A DNA stretch of 64,000 nucleotides from Dactylosporangium roseum. GTDB taxonomy: Bacteria > Actinomycetota > Actinomycetes > Mycobacteriales > Micromonosporaceae. Position numbers and translations under genes: made by a program. Numbering within the stretch: the first letter of the stretch is position 1; each line of letters opens with the position of its first letter. The notes beneath the pieces are model-generated. The model saw only the letters and a program-made list of their open reading frames with translations. It had not been told where the DNA came from and searched no databases. Below are positions 1 to 8,526 of the stretch, piece by piece. The stretch spans positions 3,463,001-3,527,000 of the forward strand of contig NZ_CP073721.1 in NCBI RefSeq assembly GCF_025264685.1, in the 5' to 3' direction.

Positions 1-301
1 GCACCGTCTGCACCTCGGGCTGCAGGACGAGTTGGCCGGCGATGATGCCCAGCCCGGTGGCGTCCTCGGTGAGCACCAGCGTCCGCGCCTCCCGGACCCG
101 CAGCGCCCCGGCCAGCCCCGCGGCGGGGTCGGGCCGGCGCCGGCCGTGACCGTGGCCGGCGACCACGAGCAGGTCCAGGTCGGCCGCGTCGAGCACGGCC
201 CGGGCCAGCGCGGCGCGGGCGGCCCCGGCGACCGGCTCCGGCTCGGTGCCGGCGGCGCGGCCGTAGCCCGCGATGCCGAACTCGACGACCGGTGAGCTCA
301 T
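1..301 (-). CDS. Thiolase-fold protein, ketosynthase-III-like (N-terminal part, runs off the window)
   Basis: The frame opens at ATG 301 and stays open to base 1, giving about 100 residues. A GGAGG ribosome-binding site lies 8 bases before the start. The protein begins MSSPVVEFGIAGYG, has an alanine-rich helix, then DLLVVAGHGHG and LVLTEDATGLG strands. This strand order recalls the first half of thiolase-fold beta-ketoacyl synthases, but the catalytic cysteine region is outside the window, so the class is an inference. It lies downstream of a StrR-family activator gene in the same direction, with a StrR-like palindrome between them, so a secondary-metabolite role is likely. Confidence 0.45.
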   Translation of the reverse strand, partial: MSSPVVEFGIAGYGRAAGTEPEPVAGAARAALARAVLDAADLDLLVVAGHGHGRRRPDPAAGLAGALRVREARTLVLTEDATGLGIIAGQLVLQPEVQTV

Positions 302-520
302 CGCTTTCCCCTCCCTGGCCCGTGTCCGGGCAGCACGCATCGGCCGCTCGGCGGGCACGGGCCGGCCCAGCGGTGGGACGTTTGGTTGGTGGCGCCGGCG
401 GGCGCGGACTCGAGTGGTCCGCGCCGTCGATGGCGCTCTTCGCCGGCTTGCGCCGCCGGCTTCCGGATGGCATCGTGCCCCAGCCCCGATGCACCGACAA
501 CCGGCGGCGACACGAACGGC

Positions 521-549
521 GTTCAACTGCGCACGGACCGCAGTTGCGC
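521..549 (-). promoter_or_regulatory. StrR-like operator palindrome
   Basis: GTTCAACTG (521-529) and CAGTTGCGC (541-549) flank exactly 11 bases. The published StrR consensus is GTTCGACTG-N11-CAGTCGAAC. The inner six bases of each half (CAACTG, CAGTTG) are mutually complementary, and the spacing matches exactly. It sits between the StrR-family gene and the gene starting at 301, where an activator site would be expected. The right half matches the consensus only partly. Confidence 0.5.
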
Positions 550-566
550 GGTTGCGCCGGTGGCCG

Positions 567-1604
567 TCAGGTGCGCGGGTGCAGCTTGTCCTCGAGTTGC
601 TTGGCGAACTCGAGCCACTCGTTCGCGCAGCGCCGGGCCAGTCCGGCCATGATGTAGCCGCTGTGCGGCGGTACCGCGGCGGCGACGTCCTGCCACTCCT
701 CCTCGGCGATGACCCGCTGGTAGAGCCAGCGCAGCACACCGCGGCCGGACTCGGCGAAGCGCAGCGAGGGGTCGCGCTCGAGGTTCTGCAGGACGGCGCT
801 GCGCTCGCTGCTGGACAGCGGGTCGGGCTCGTCCTTCGGGGGCTCGGCCGGTCGCGACCGGCTGTTGGTGCTCTTGCCCTGGTCGCGGCTGCGCCGGCTC
901 GGCACCGGGTCCTCGCCGCGCAGGAGGCGGTCGCGCACGTCACGGACCGTCGCGGGGGAGATCCCGGCGGCGCGCGCGACCTTGCGTAACGACTGGTTCG
1001 GATCGGCCTCCAGCAGCGAGCCCGCCGCCCGCCGCCCCTCCGCGCTGTCCAGGGGCCGGACCCGCCCGTCCCGCCCGACCCGGGCGGTCTGGCGCACCGG
1101 CCCCAGCAGCCGGCCGCGGATGCCGGCGACCGTGCGGGCCGACAGCCCGGTCGTCGCCGCGATCGCCCGGTCCGACCACGACGGGTGCGTCTCGATGATC
1201 CGGGTCGTGGCCGCCTCGCGGTCCGCGTAGGACAGCGGCAGCCCGTGCGCCACGTTGGCCCGCACCGCCATGACGAATGCGTCGTCGTCGCTGCCGTCGA
1301 AGAAGACGACGTCAATCGTGTCCTGCCCGCGCAGCCGGGCCGCGGCGAGACGGTGCATTCCGTCGATGACCCGCATGCTCGCCCGGTGCACGATGATGGG
1401 CGGTAACGGGCCCTCGGTCTCGGCGAGCAATCGGATCCGCTCCGGGTCCTCACCGACCAGCCGCGGCGAGTGCGCCGGTCGCAGCGCGGCCAGCAGGACC
1501 ACGTGAGCCGCGTGCGGCGGCGGAGGTTCGATCGGGAGCACGTCCTCGTCGGCCCGCCCGAACGGCGAAGCGAGTGACACGGCGTCGTTGTCGTTCTGCC
1601 CCAT
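567..1604 (-). CDS. StrR/NovG-family pathway-specific transcriptional activator
   Basis: About 345 residues, close to the usual size of StrR, NovG and related antibiotic-cluster activators. The N-terminal ParB-like domain carries RVIDGMHRLAAARLRGQ followed by FVMAVRANVAHGLPLSYADR. A helix-turn-helix follows (WSDRAIAATTGLSARTV), then a second ARAAGISPATVRDVRDRLL helix pair. The C-terminal region holds the WLYQRVIAEEEWQD and CANEWLEFAKQLE segments seen in the family. ATG 1604 is preferred because a GGGGGG tract lies about 10 bases upstream; the frame extends further without a better site. By analogy it activates a biosynthetic operon, and the gene just downstream, preceded by a StrR-like box, is the nearest candidate target. 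Confidence 0.88.
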   Translation of the reverse strand: MGQNDNDAVSLASPFGRADEDVLPIEPPPPHAAHVVLLAALRPAHSPRLVGEDPERIRLLAETEGPLPPIIVHRASMRVIDGMHRLAAARLRGQDTIDVVFFDGSDDDAFVMAVRANVAHGLPLSYADREAATTRIIETHPSWSDRAIAATTGLSARTVAGIRGRLLGPVRQTARVGRDGRVRPLDSAEGRRAAGSLLEADPNQSLRKVARAAGISPATVRDVRDRLLRGEDPVPSRRSRDQGKSTNSRSRPAEPPKDEPDPLSSSERSAVLQNLERDPSLRFAESGRGVLRWLYQRVIAEEEWQDVAAAVPPHSGYIMAGLARRCANEWLEFAKQLEDKLHPRT

Positions 1605-2221
1605 CAAATCGGCACCCCCCCAGTAGCATTTGCATATCCCTGTTCGGGTTCTGTCAGGCTCGTTTTCGATGTGATTGTCGAAACGCCTTCCCGGTACCTG
1701 CATAGCGGCAATTCAAACGCGTTGCTCGCTGCCGCAACCTTTTCCAAAACATCGGCGAAAACCGTTGTGGTGGGAAGGGTAAAGCGTCCGACCAGCCGGG
1801 TCCAGCCGGGTGACGGTGCGTGCGGGGCGGGCTTCGCAACGGTGCGTGAGCGACCGTGCCGCCGGACCCGGCCACTCGCGATCTTCACCGTTTGCGCACG
1901 CCATAGCCCATGGCGGTGGTCGCGGGCTACCCTTCACACCGTTCGTTCGTAGCCGGACGGCCTGTGGACTGGCGCGAGCCGTGCCAGTCCTCGACCGCGT
2001 GGCCCGACCGACAATGTGGCGCGGCTAGACCAAACTCGCACAACGGGCGTAATGCCATCGATCGATTCGTAGCGTGACTCGAATCCGACATTCACAGTGG
2101 GCAGCCGGATGAATCCGAAGGCATTCCCGCGGCTGCGCTAATCGCGTTCCGTGACGGTTGCGGTCGGACACCGGACATTGCGGGCGACTCGCTCGGTCAC
2201 CACCACAGGAGGGCAAACCCC
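1605..2221. other. Divergent intergenic region
   Basis: No convincing gene. It separates the StrR-family gene from the rightward catabolic operon and must hold both promoters. GATTCG and CGAATC (2064-2085) form a 6-base inverted repeat around a 10-base spacer, a weak operator candidate. An AGGAGG ribosome-binding site stands at the right edge. Confidence 0.5.
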
Positions 2222-3277
2222 ATGCGCATTGCCATCGTCGGGGCCGGCCTCGCCGGCACCGCACTGGCCTGGCGGCTGCGCCGGCACCCGAGCCCGCCGG
2301 CCGTCGACCTCTACGGCGCCGCGCCCGCCGGCGCCGACGCCACCGCGGCCTCGGGTGGCCTGGTCCGCGGCTTCCAGCCCGATCCGGGAGCCTGCCGGCT
2401 CGCCGCCGAGAGCCTCGCCGAGCTGCGGGGCGACGTGGCGCTGCGGGAGGCGGCCGGCTACCGCGAGATCGGCAGCCGGTACCTGCTGCCACCCGGCGCC
2501 GGCACCAGCCACCTGGGCATCGTCGAGGAGTGCCTCCCTGGGTCCGCGGCCCTGCTCGACGGCCCCGGCGCCCACCCCTTCCGCGGCCTGCCCGCCGGCG
2601 CGACGGTGGTCGCCGAGCGCGACGCCGGCTACCTTTCGCCGGCCGGCCTGCGCGCCGCGCTGATCGTCCGGCTCGCCGCCGCGGGCGCGCGGATCCGCCC
2701 GTTGCCCGTCGCGGGCGTCGGCGGGTCCGAGCCCGCGCCGTCACTGCTGCTCGCCGACGGGCTCCGGGTCGAGTACGAGCTGGTGGTCCTCGCCACCGGC
2801 GCGTGGACGCCGGGGCTCCTCGCCGCGCACGGGTTCGGTACCGGCGACATGCGCGCGAAGCAGATCCAGTTCACGATCTTCGCCGGCCGCGTGGCCGGAC
2901 TCGGCGCCTTCGTCGACGACATCAGCGGCCTCTACGGCCGGCCCGACGGCCCCGGAGCGCTCCTGCTCGGCCTGCCCTGCGACCGGTGGGACGTCGACGT
3001 CGACACGGTAGCGCCGGACACCGCCCTGGTGCACCGGGTCGTCGGGGTCGCGGCGCGCACCCTCGGCATCACCCTCACCGCCGCGGACGCGCTGCGCACG
3101 GTGGCCTCGTTCGACTGCTACCACCCGTCGCCGGGGCTGACGCTGCGGCCGGTGCCCGGCGCCGGTGGGGCGGTGCTGACCTTCTCCGGCGGGTCGGGCG
3201 GGGCGGTGAAGAGCGTCCTGGCGGCGAGCCGGGTGGCTGCCGGGGAGGTGCTCGGCGTACCGTCACCGACCGTGTAG
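2222..3277 (+). CDS. FAD-dependent oxidoreductase, D-amino-acid oxidase (DadA-like) fold
   Basis: 351 residues starting MRIAIVGAGLAGTALAWRLR, a GxGxxG dinucleotide-binding motif for the ADP part of FAD. The later LVVLATGAWTPGLL strand is the second FAD-contacting segment typical of the DAO/glycine-oxidase superfamily. LTFSGGSGGAVKSVLAA near the C-terminus is the family's closing FAD loop. An AGGAGG lies 8 bases before the ATG. It probably oxidises an amine or amino acid, but no substrate determinant is recognisable. It is the first gene of a run with an amidohydrolase, an M20 peptidase and an antiporter, which suggests uptake-linked catabolism of a small amide or peptide. Confidence 0.8.
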   Translation: MRIAIVGAGLAGTALAWRLRRHPSPPAVDLYGAAPAGADATAASGGLVRGFQPDPGACRLAAESLAELRGDVALREAAGYREIGSRYLLPPGAGTSHLGIVEECLPGSAALLDGPGAHPFRGLPAGATVVAERDAGYLSPAGLRAALIVRLAAAGARIRPLPVAGVGGSEPAPSLLLADGLRVEYELVVLATGAWTPGLLAAHGFGTGDMRAKQIQFTIFAGRVAGLGAFVDDISGLYGRPDGPGALLLGLPCDRWDVDVDTVAPDTALVHRVVGVAARTLGITLTAADALRTVASFDCYHPSPGLTLRPVPGAGGAVLTFSGGSGGAVKSVLAASRVAAGEVLGVPSPTV

Positions 3278-3289
3278 TCCATAGTGGAC
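3277..3289. promoter_or_regulatory. 13-base palindrome GTCCA-N3-TGGAC
   Basis: GTCCATAGTGGAC overlaps the stop codon of the oxidase gene and precedes the amidohydrolase. The same GTCCA-N3-TGGAC form recurs at 52409-52421 in front of a small conserved gene, and once inside the M20 peptidase gene (5369-5381), where it may be chance. It could be an operator half-set or part of a promoter. Confidence 0.35.
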
Positions 3290-3319
3290 AGTGTGTGCGA
3301 CTGCGGACGGCTTGCGCAG

Positions 3320-3356
3320 TGGCGCACAGCAGGACTTCTTGTTTTGCTGTGCGCCA
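3320..3356 (+). promoter_or_regulatory. Perfect 12-bp inverted repeat ending at the amidohydrolase start codon
   Basis: TGGCGCACAGCA (3320-3331) pairs perfectly with TGCTGTGCGCCA (3345-3356) across a 13-base loop. The right arm ends on the A of ATG 3356. In DNA this could be a dimeric regulator site; in mRNA it would be a stable hairpin that buries the start region. No ribosome-binding site is visible between the loop and the ATG. Confidence 0.55.
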
Positions 3357-4582
3357 TGCTGCACAGGATCGAAGCCTCTCAGTTGATTCCCGGCCGCGGC
3401 GCACCCGTCCAGGACGCCGTCGTCGTCCTCGACGGCGCCGCCATCAGCTACGCCGGCCCGGCGGCGGACGCGCCCGAGACCCCCGGTGCGACCGTGGCCC
3501 GCGCGCACACCGTGATGCCCGGCCTGTGGGACTGCCACGGCCACTTCATGGGCCTGCGCTCCGCCGACTTCAACCTCCTGCCGCAGGAGCCGCCGGCCCT
3601 GCGCGCCGCCCGCTGTGTCCCCGACATGCGGGCCGCCCTCGACGCCGGCGTCACCTCGGTCCGCGAGGTCGGCGGCTTCGGCATCCACCTCACCCGCGCG
3701 GTCGAGGAGGGCACCGTCGCCGGACCCTCGATCTACGCGGCCGGCTGCGCCCTGTCGACCACCGGCGGCCACGGCGACCTGCATGGCTTCCCGGTGGCGT
3801 GGCTCGCCGACTTCAACCACATGGGCGGCGAGCTGCGCTTGGCCGACGGCCCCGCCGAGTGCGCCCGCGCGACCCGCGAGCAGCTGCGCCGCAACGCCAA
3901 GGTGATCAAGGTGTTCGCCTCCGGCGGTGTGCTGTCCGAGGTCGACCACCCGATCCACCAGCAGTTCACCGACGCCGAGCTGCGGGCCATCGTCGAGGTC
4001 GCCGGCATGGCCGAGCGGGTCGTCGCCGCCCACTGCCACGGCAAGCCCGGCATGATGGCCGCGCTCGAGGCCGGTGTCCGCACCATCGAGCACGGCACCT
4101 ACCTCGACGAGGAGGTCGCCGCGGCGATGCGCGAGACCGGCGCGATCCTCGTGCCGGCCCGGACCGTGATCGTGGAGCTGCTCGACAGCAAGCTGCTGCC
4201 GGACTACGCCGCCCAGAAGCTCGACGCGGTCGCCCAGCGTCACGCCGACGCCGTCGCGCTGGCCCGGGAGGCGGGCGTCACCGTCGCCGCCGGTACCGAC
4301 ATCGGCATGAGCGGCAGCGACCTGCCCTCCTCGTGGGGCCGCAACGGCCGCGAGCTCACCCTGCTCGCCGAGACCGGCTTCAGCCCGCTCGAGGCGATCG
4401 AGTCGGCCACCGCGATCGGCCCGGAGACGCTCGGCCCGCAGGCGCCGCGCTCGGGGCTGCTGCTGGCCGGCTACGACGCCGACGTGCTCACCCTGGACGC
4501 CGACCCGCTGCTCGACCTCGCGATCCTCGCCGAACCGGCGCGGATCACCGGGGTGTGGAAGTCCGGCGACCGGGTCAAGTGA
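3356..4582 (+). CDS. Metal-dependent amidohydrolase (imidazolonepropionase/prolidase-like)
   Basis: 408 residues. The first metal-binding motif is DCHGHF, in MPGLWDCHGHFMGL after a small N-terminal beta domain. Further metal ligands are suggested by KVIKVFASGGV (usual carboxylated-lysine strand), VAAHCHG, RTIEHGTYLD and the terminal Asp in VAAGTDIGMSG. This order matches the Xaa-Pro dipeptidase/imidazolonepropionase-like amidohydrolases, which cleave C-N bonds in small cyclic or peptide substrates. A GTG at 3284 is in frame, but the residues it would add do not resemble the family and overlap an inverted repeat, so ATG 3356 is preferred. It sits between an amine oxidase and a dipeptidase gene. 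Confidence 0.82.
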   Translation: MLHRIEASQLIPGRGAPVQDAVVVLDGAAISYAGPAADAPETPGATVARAHTVMPGLWDCHGHFMGLRSADFNLLPQEPPALRAARCVPDMRAALDAGVTSVREVGGFGIHLTRAVEEGTVAGPSIYAAGCALSTTGGHGDLHGFPVAWLADFNHMGGELRLADGPAECARATREQLRRNAKVIKVFASGGVLSEVDHPIHQQFTDAELRAIVEVAGMAERVVAAHCHGKPGMMAALEAGVRTIEHGTYLDEEVAAAMRETGAILVPARTVIVELLDSKLLPDYAAQKLDAVAQRHADAVALAREAGVTVAAGTDIGMSGSDLPSSWGRNGRELTLLAETGFSPLEAIESATAIGPETLGPQAPRSGLLLAGYDADVLTLDADPLLDLAILAEPARITGVWKSGDRVK

Positions 4583-4610
4583 CCCGCCCGATCCCCAGGA
4601 GGGCCCACCC

Positions 4611-5960
4611 ATGACCGACGACACCGTTGCCCGGCTGCGTACCGCCGTCGGCCGGGAGCTCCCGCGCGCCCGCGCCGACCTCGAGCGCCTGGTCCGCATC
4701 CCCGGCATCGCCTTCCCCGGCTTCGACCAGGCGGAGCTGGAGCGCTCGGCCGAGGCCGTCGCCGAGCTGCTCACCGCCGCCGGCCTCACCGCCGAGGTGG
4801 TCCGGGCCGGCGGGGCGCCCGCCGTGATCGGGCACCGCCCGGGGCCGCCCGGCGCGCCGACCGTCCTGCTCTACGCCCACCACGACGTGCAGCCGGCCGG
4901 CGACGAGGCCCTCTGGGACACGCCGCCGTTCGAGCCGGTCGAGCGCGACGGGCGCCTGTACGGGCGCGGCGCCGCCGACGACAAGGCCGGGCTCATGGCG
5001 CACCTCACGGCGATCCGCGCGCACGGCGACGACCTGCCGGTCGGGGTGGTGGTGCTGGTCGAGGGGGAGGAGGAGTACGGCTCCGACTCCCTCGGCGCGC
5101 TCATCGAGCAGCACCGCGACCGCCTCCGCGCCGACGTCATCGTGATCGCCGACTCGACCAACTGGGACGTCGGCGTGCCGGCCCTGACCACCTCGCTGCG
5201 CGGGATCGTCAACTGCGTCGTCGAGGTGCGCACGCTGCAGCGGCCCGTCCACAGCGGCATCCACGGCGGCCCCGTCCCCGACGCGCTCACCGCGCTCGCC
5301 CGGCTCCTCGCGACGCTGCACGACGCGGCCGGTGACGTCGCCGTCGCCGGGCTCGGCACCGAGCGCACGTCCACAGTGGACCTGCCCGAGGCGCGAGTGC
5401 GGGCCGAGGCCGGCGTGCTGGCGGGGGTGGAGCTGATCGGCTCCGGGGCGTTGACGGACCGGCTGTGGTACCGCCCGGCCCTGTGCGTCCTCGGCGTCGA
5501 CGCGCCCCCTGTCGACGGTTCCCCGAACGCGCTCGTCGCCGCGGCCCGCGCGAAGCTCAGCATCCGGCTCGCGCCCGGCGACGATCCGGAGAAGGCGCTC
5601 ACCGCCGTCCGCGAGCACGTCGAGGCCCATCGCCCCTGGGGCGCCGAGGTCACCGTCGAGCCCGCCGGCCACGGCGCGTCCTGCGTCATCGACACCTCGG
5701 GCCCGCGCGCCGCCGCCGTCCGCGCCGCGCTGCGGGCCGCCTGGGACGGCGTCGACCCGGTCGAGATCGGCCTCGGCGGCTCGATCCCCGGCATCGCCGC
5801 CTTCCAGGACGCGTTCCCGGCCGCCACCATCGCGGTGACCGGCGTCGAGGACCCGCACACCGGCGCGCACGGCCCCAACGAGAGCCTGCACCTCGGCGAG
5901 TTCGCCCGGGTCTGCCTCGCCGAGGCGCTGCTGCTGGTGGAGGTGGCCCGTGCTGGCTGA
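4611..5960 (+). CDS. M20-family metallopeptidase (dipeptidase)
   Basis: 449 residues with the M20 signature in order: YAHHDVQPAGD (metal His and Asp), GRGAADDKAGLMAH (bridging Asp), EGEEEYGS (catalytic Glu and metal Glu), IADSTNW (metal Asp) and a C-terminal DPHTGAHGPNE His. HSGIHGGPVPDA begins the lid/dimerisation domain. This is the carnosinase/PM20D-like dipeptidase layout. A CCAGGAGGG ribosome-binding site lies 9 bases upstream. It is 28 bases after the amidohydrolase and overlaps the antiporter gene by 11 bases, so the three are probably one transcript. It is inferred to release amino acids from a dipeptide or N-acyl substrate. Confidence 0.88.
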   Translation: MTDDTVARLRTAVGRELPRARADLERLVRIPGIAFPGFDQAELERSAEAVAELLTAAGLTAEVVRAGGAPAVIGHRPGPPGAPTVLLYAHHDVQPAGDEALWDTPPFEPVERDGRLYGRGAADDKAGLMAHLTAIRAHGDDLPVGVVVLVEGEEEYGSDSLGALIEQHRDRLRADVIVIADSTNWDVGVPALTTSLRGIVNCVVEVRTLQRPVHSGIHGGPVPDALTALARLLATLHDAAGDVAVAGLGTERTSTVDLPEARVRAEAGVLAGVELIGSGALTDRLWYRPALCVLGVDAPPVDGSPNALVAAARAKLSIRLAPGDDPEKALTAVREHVEAHRPWGAEVTVEPAGHGASCVIDTSGPRAAAVRAALRAAWDGVDPVEIGLGGSIPGIAAFQDAFPAATIAVTGVEDPHTGAHGPNESLHLGEFARVCLAEALLLVEVARAG

Positions 5961-7362
5961 CCTGACCCGGACCGAGCGCCCGCCCCTGATGCGCCGGCCC
6001 GGCCGGGTCGTGGCCGCCGCGGCCGTGCTGTCGGTCGCGGCGGTGGCGGCGATCGTGCTGATCCTGCGGCAGGTCGGCGGCCCGTCCCAGGCCGGCGGCG
6101 GCCCACACCCGGGGACCCCGCTCTACCTGCGGGTCTTCGCCGCCGTCCTGGTCATCGGCGCCGTCGCCGCGGCCGGCGGGTTGCTGGCCCGCAAGTGCCG
6201 CCAGCCGGCCGTGGTCGGCGAGATCGCCGCCGGGCTGCTGCTCGGGCCGTCGGTGCTGGGCCGCCTCCTGCCCGGCGTCAGCGCGGCCCTGCTGCCCAAG
6301 GATGTCCGCGGGGTCCTCGACCTCATCGCCCAGGCGAGCCTGATCCTGTTCATGTTCGCGGTCGGCGCCGCGTTCGACGCCGGTGCCCTGCGCCGACAGG
6401 GTGCCGCGGTCGGCATGCTCAGCCAGGCGACCATGCTGGTGCCGTTCGCGCTCGGGCTGCTGATCGTGCCGCTGCTGTACCCGAGCCTCGCCGGCGAGGG
6501 CGTCGGCACGGTCGCGTTCGCGATCTTCATCGGTACCGCGATCAGCATCACCGCGTTCCCGGTGCTGGCCCGCATCGTCGAGGACACCGGCCTGGCCAGG
6601 ACGCCCCTGGGCAACCTGGCCATGGTCTGCGCCGGGATCAACGACGTGCTGGCCTGGTGCGCGCTCGCCGCGGTGATGGCCGTCATCAGCGCCGGCAGCC
6701 CGCTCGGCGTGCTGGTCACGGTGCCGCTCGTCGCGGCGGTCACGGCGGTGCTCCTGCTCGTCGTCCGTCCGCTGCTCCAGCGCGCCGCCAACCGCCTCGA
6801 GGGCGTGGAGGCGTCGGCGGCGCTGCGCGTCACCGTCGTCCTCTGCCTGGTCTTCGCCCTGGCCGGGCTCACCGACCGCCTCGGCGTCCACCCGATCCTC
6901 GGCGCCTTCCTGGCCGGCGTCATCCTGCCCCGCGACGCCCGCTTCCTCGCCGGCGTCCCCGACCGCCTCGGCACCCTCAACCGCGCCCTGCTCCTGCCGA
7001 TCTTCTTCGCCTCGGTCGGCCTGAGCGTCAACATCGGCGGCATCGCCGGCGAGCCCTCCCTGCTCCTGCTCGGCGCCCTGATCCTGCTGGTGGCGGTCGG
7101 CGGCAAGCTCGTCACCGCGGCCGCCTGCGCGCGGGCCGGAGGGCTGCCGTGGCGGGCGTCGGTGGGGCTCGGGGTGCTACTCAACGCACGCGGCATCACG
7201 GAGATCGTGGTGTTGCGTACCGGGCTGGACATCGGGGTCATCAACACGACCGCGTTCACGCTGCTGGTGGTCATGGCGCTGGTGACGACCGCGATGGCCG
7301 CGCCGCTGCTCCGGCGGCTGGGTGTTTCTCAAAAGCCGGATATGGTACCGAATCCGCCGTGA
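5950..7362 (+). CDS. Cation/H+ antiporter, CPA2 family
   Basis: 470 residues, almost wholly hydrophobic, with about 12-13 membrane segments. ARKCRQPAVVGEIAAGLLLGP is the usual first core helix and loop of KefB/NhaS3-type exchangers. The GTAISITAFPVLARIVEDTG stretch is the family core, and NLAMVCAGINDVLAWC carries the conserved ND pair in a transport helix. GVLLNARGITEIVVL is the late conserved helix. The GTG start lies within the last codons of the peptidase gene (11-base overlap), indicating translational coupling. It probably exchanges Na+ or K+ for protons; the ion is not decidable from sequence. Confidence 0.88.
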   Translation: MLADLTRTERPPLMRRPGRVVAAAAVLSVAAVAAIVLILRQVGGPSQAGGGPHPGTPLYLRVFAAVLVIGAVAAAGGLLARKCRQPAVVGEIAAGLLLGPSVLGRLLPGVSAALLPKDVRGVLDLIAQASLILFMFAVGAAFDAGALRRQGAAVGMLSQATMLVPFALGLLIVPLLYPSLAGEGVGTVAFAIFIGTAISITAFPVLARIVEDTGLARTPLGNLAMVCAGINDVLAWCALAAVMAVISAGSPLGVLVTVPLVAAVTAVLLLVVRPLLQRAANRLEGVEASAALRVTVVLCLVFALAGLTDRLGVHPILGAFLAGVILPRDARFLAGVPDRLGTLNRALLLPIFFASVGLSVNIGGIAGEPSLLLLGALILLVAVGGKLVTAAACARAGGLPWRASVGLGVLLNARGITEIVVLRTGLDIGVINTTAFTLLVVMALVTTAMAAPLLRRLGVSQKPDMVPNPP

Positions 7363-7409
7363 TTCAGGTGACGTCCCGGCGCGGGGCGGTTTCTGTCATA
7401 CCCCGTCCG

Positions 7410-7415
7410 TAGACT
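7410..7415 (+). promoter_or_regulatory. Probable -10 element of a leaderless promoter
   Basis: TAGACT lies 7 bases before ATG 7423, and there is no ribosome-binding site in between. This is the arrangement of leaderless actinobacterial transcripts. No strong -35 was seen. Confidence 0.4.
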
Positions 7416-7422
7416 GCGGTCC

Positions 7423-7938
7423 ATGGTTGACACGAGCGTCGCACTGCCCGGTGCCGGGAGCGTCACCGAGACCTACGAGCACCGCCCCAAGCTCATCACC
7501 ACCTCCGACGGCCTGCGCGTGTCCGGCGCCCACCTGAAGTGGTATGACATCCAGCTCCCCGACCGCCCGATCGACGCCGAGGTCCGCACCGAGGCCCGCG
7601 ACTTCCTCACCACCGAGGCGTCGACCCCGGGCAACGGCCTGGACCTGCGCGACGAGCTGGGCTTCGCCATCCTGCACCGCTGTGGCGAGACCTTCCACTT
7701 CCTGCTCATCTCGACGTGGCGTGGCAACAACGAACTCTGGGAGGCCGTCTACGCCAAGGACGGCGGCCCCTTCGCCCCGTTCCCGCAACCGACCCGGCAC
7801 CGCGGCACCTTCTGCGTGTGGGAGTTGGGGGCGGTGCTGCACGAGCAACAGGCCTGGGTGCGCTACCTGACCTCCCCCCGCGACCAGGCGGCGCGCCAGG
7901 CCTACGTCGAGGACCACTTCACGGGCCCGGTCGCCTGA
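7423..7938 (+). CDS. Conserved hypothetical protein, 171 aa
   Basis: I do not recognise this family. The protein is soluble and acidic, with no signal peptide or membrane segment. Aromatic-rich strands (LKWYDIQLPDRP, FAILHRCGETFHFLLIST) are followed by WRGNNELWEAVYAKD and a C-terminal helix ending in DQAARQAYVEDHF, so a compact alpha/beta fold is likely. Codon use is typical of the segment, with third-position GC high along the whole frame, so it is coding. A TAGACT element just upstream suggests a leaderless transcript. It stands alone between the antiporter operon and a broken small gene. Confidence 0.75.
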   Translation: MVDTSVALPGAGSVTETYEHRPKLITTSDGLRVSGAHLKWYDIQLPDRPIDAEVRTEARDFLTTEASTPGNGLDLRDELGFAILHRCGETFHFLLISTWRGNNELWEAVYAKDGGPFAPFPQPTRHRGTFCVWELGAVLHEQQAWVRYLTSPRDQAARQAYVEDHFTGPVA

Positions 7939-8044
7939 CGGCATCAGATCCGGACCGCACGTGCAGCAGGCTCGGGCGCGCTACCCGACCGCAGCGCATG
8001 ATCAGGCGGCGCGGCACGCCTACGCCGACATCGAACGGAGCGCC

Positions 8045-8311
8045 TTGAAGGTCTATATTCTGTTCCATATCGAGCATGCGCTCGAGGAAGACGGTTCCGT
8101 GCGATACGCCGACGAGCACGGTGTCTTGACCTGGGATGAACAGGCTGGCGACGAGGTTCGGCGACTCGGTACCTACAGCTCCTAGGACAAGGCCCGTGCC
8201 CGGATCGAGCGGGCTCGTGCACTACCGGGGTTTCGCGACGAGCCTGACTGCTTCTACATCTCCGAAAGCAATGTGGACGAGGAGAGCTGGGCTGAAGGCT
8301 TCAACGCCTGA
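8045..8311 (+). pseudogene. DUF7336-like small protein gene interrupted by an in-frame amber codon
   Basis: The frame starts at TTG 8045 behind CGGAG. It encodes KVYILFHIEHALEEDGS, then GVLTWDEQAGDEVRRLGTYSS, a TAG at 8183-8185, and continues in the same frame with DKARARIERARALPGF and DEPDCFYISE to TGA 8309. The joined 88 residues read as one domain of the DUF7336 type (KVYLLxH start, YSSxEKA middle, PGFxxEPDCF end). A single base change to TAG appears to have split it. Either the gene is dead or the amber codon is read through. The family assignment is from memory of its motif pattern. Confidence 0.65.
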
Positions 8312-8526
8312 CAAGGCTGGCTGTCCCGAGGTCCCAGATCCGGTCCTGCAAGATGCCGGCATCCCCCTGGCCATCTGCGTACTGGACCAATACAGAAGGC
8401 CGGGACCAAGCGTCGCCCAGCGAAGACTGCGTCTGGTGCCGGTGGCTCACCGGCTCGGCGACCGTACGAACCTTCGCCACGCGTGCCTGTTGCTGAGCGA
8501 GGCAGCGATAGCGGTGCGGATGTACG

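Noticed and set aside
2158..4614. A very long open frame (over 800 codons) across the oxidase and amidohydrolase genes
   Set aside because: It is Arg/Pro-rich throughout and in a different frame from two recognisable enzymes. Open shadow frames of this kind are expected at such high GC.
3263..4789. Long minus-strand frame over the amidohydrolase
   Set aside because: Composition is Gly/Val/Arg-biased with no motif, and it is antisense to a clear gene.
5369..5381. Third GTCCA-N3-TGGAC palindrome
   Set aside because: It lies within the M20 peptidase coding sequence and encodes normal residues, so it is probably chance.
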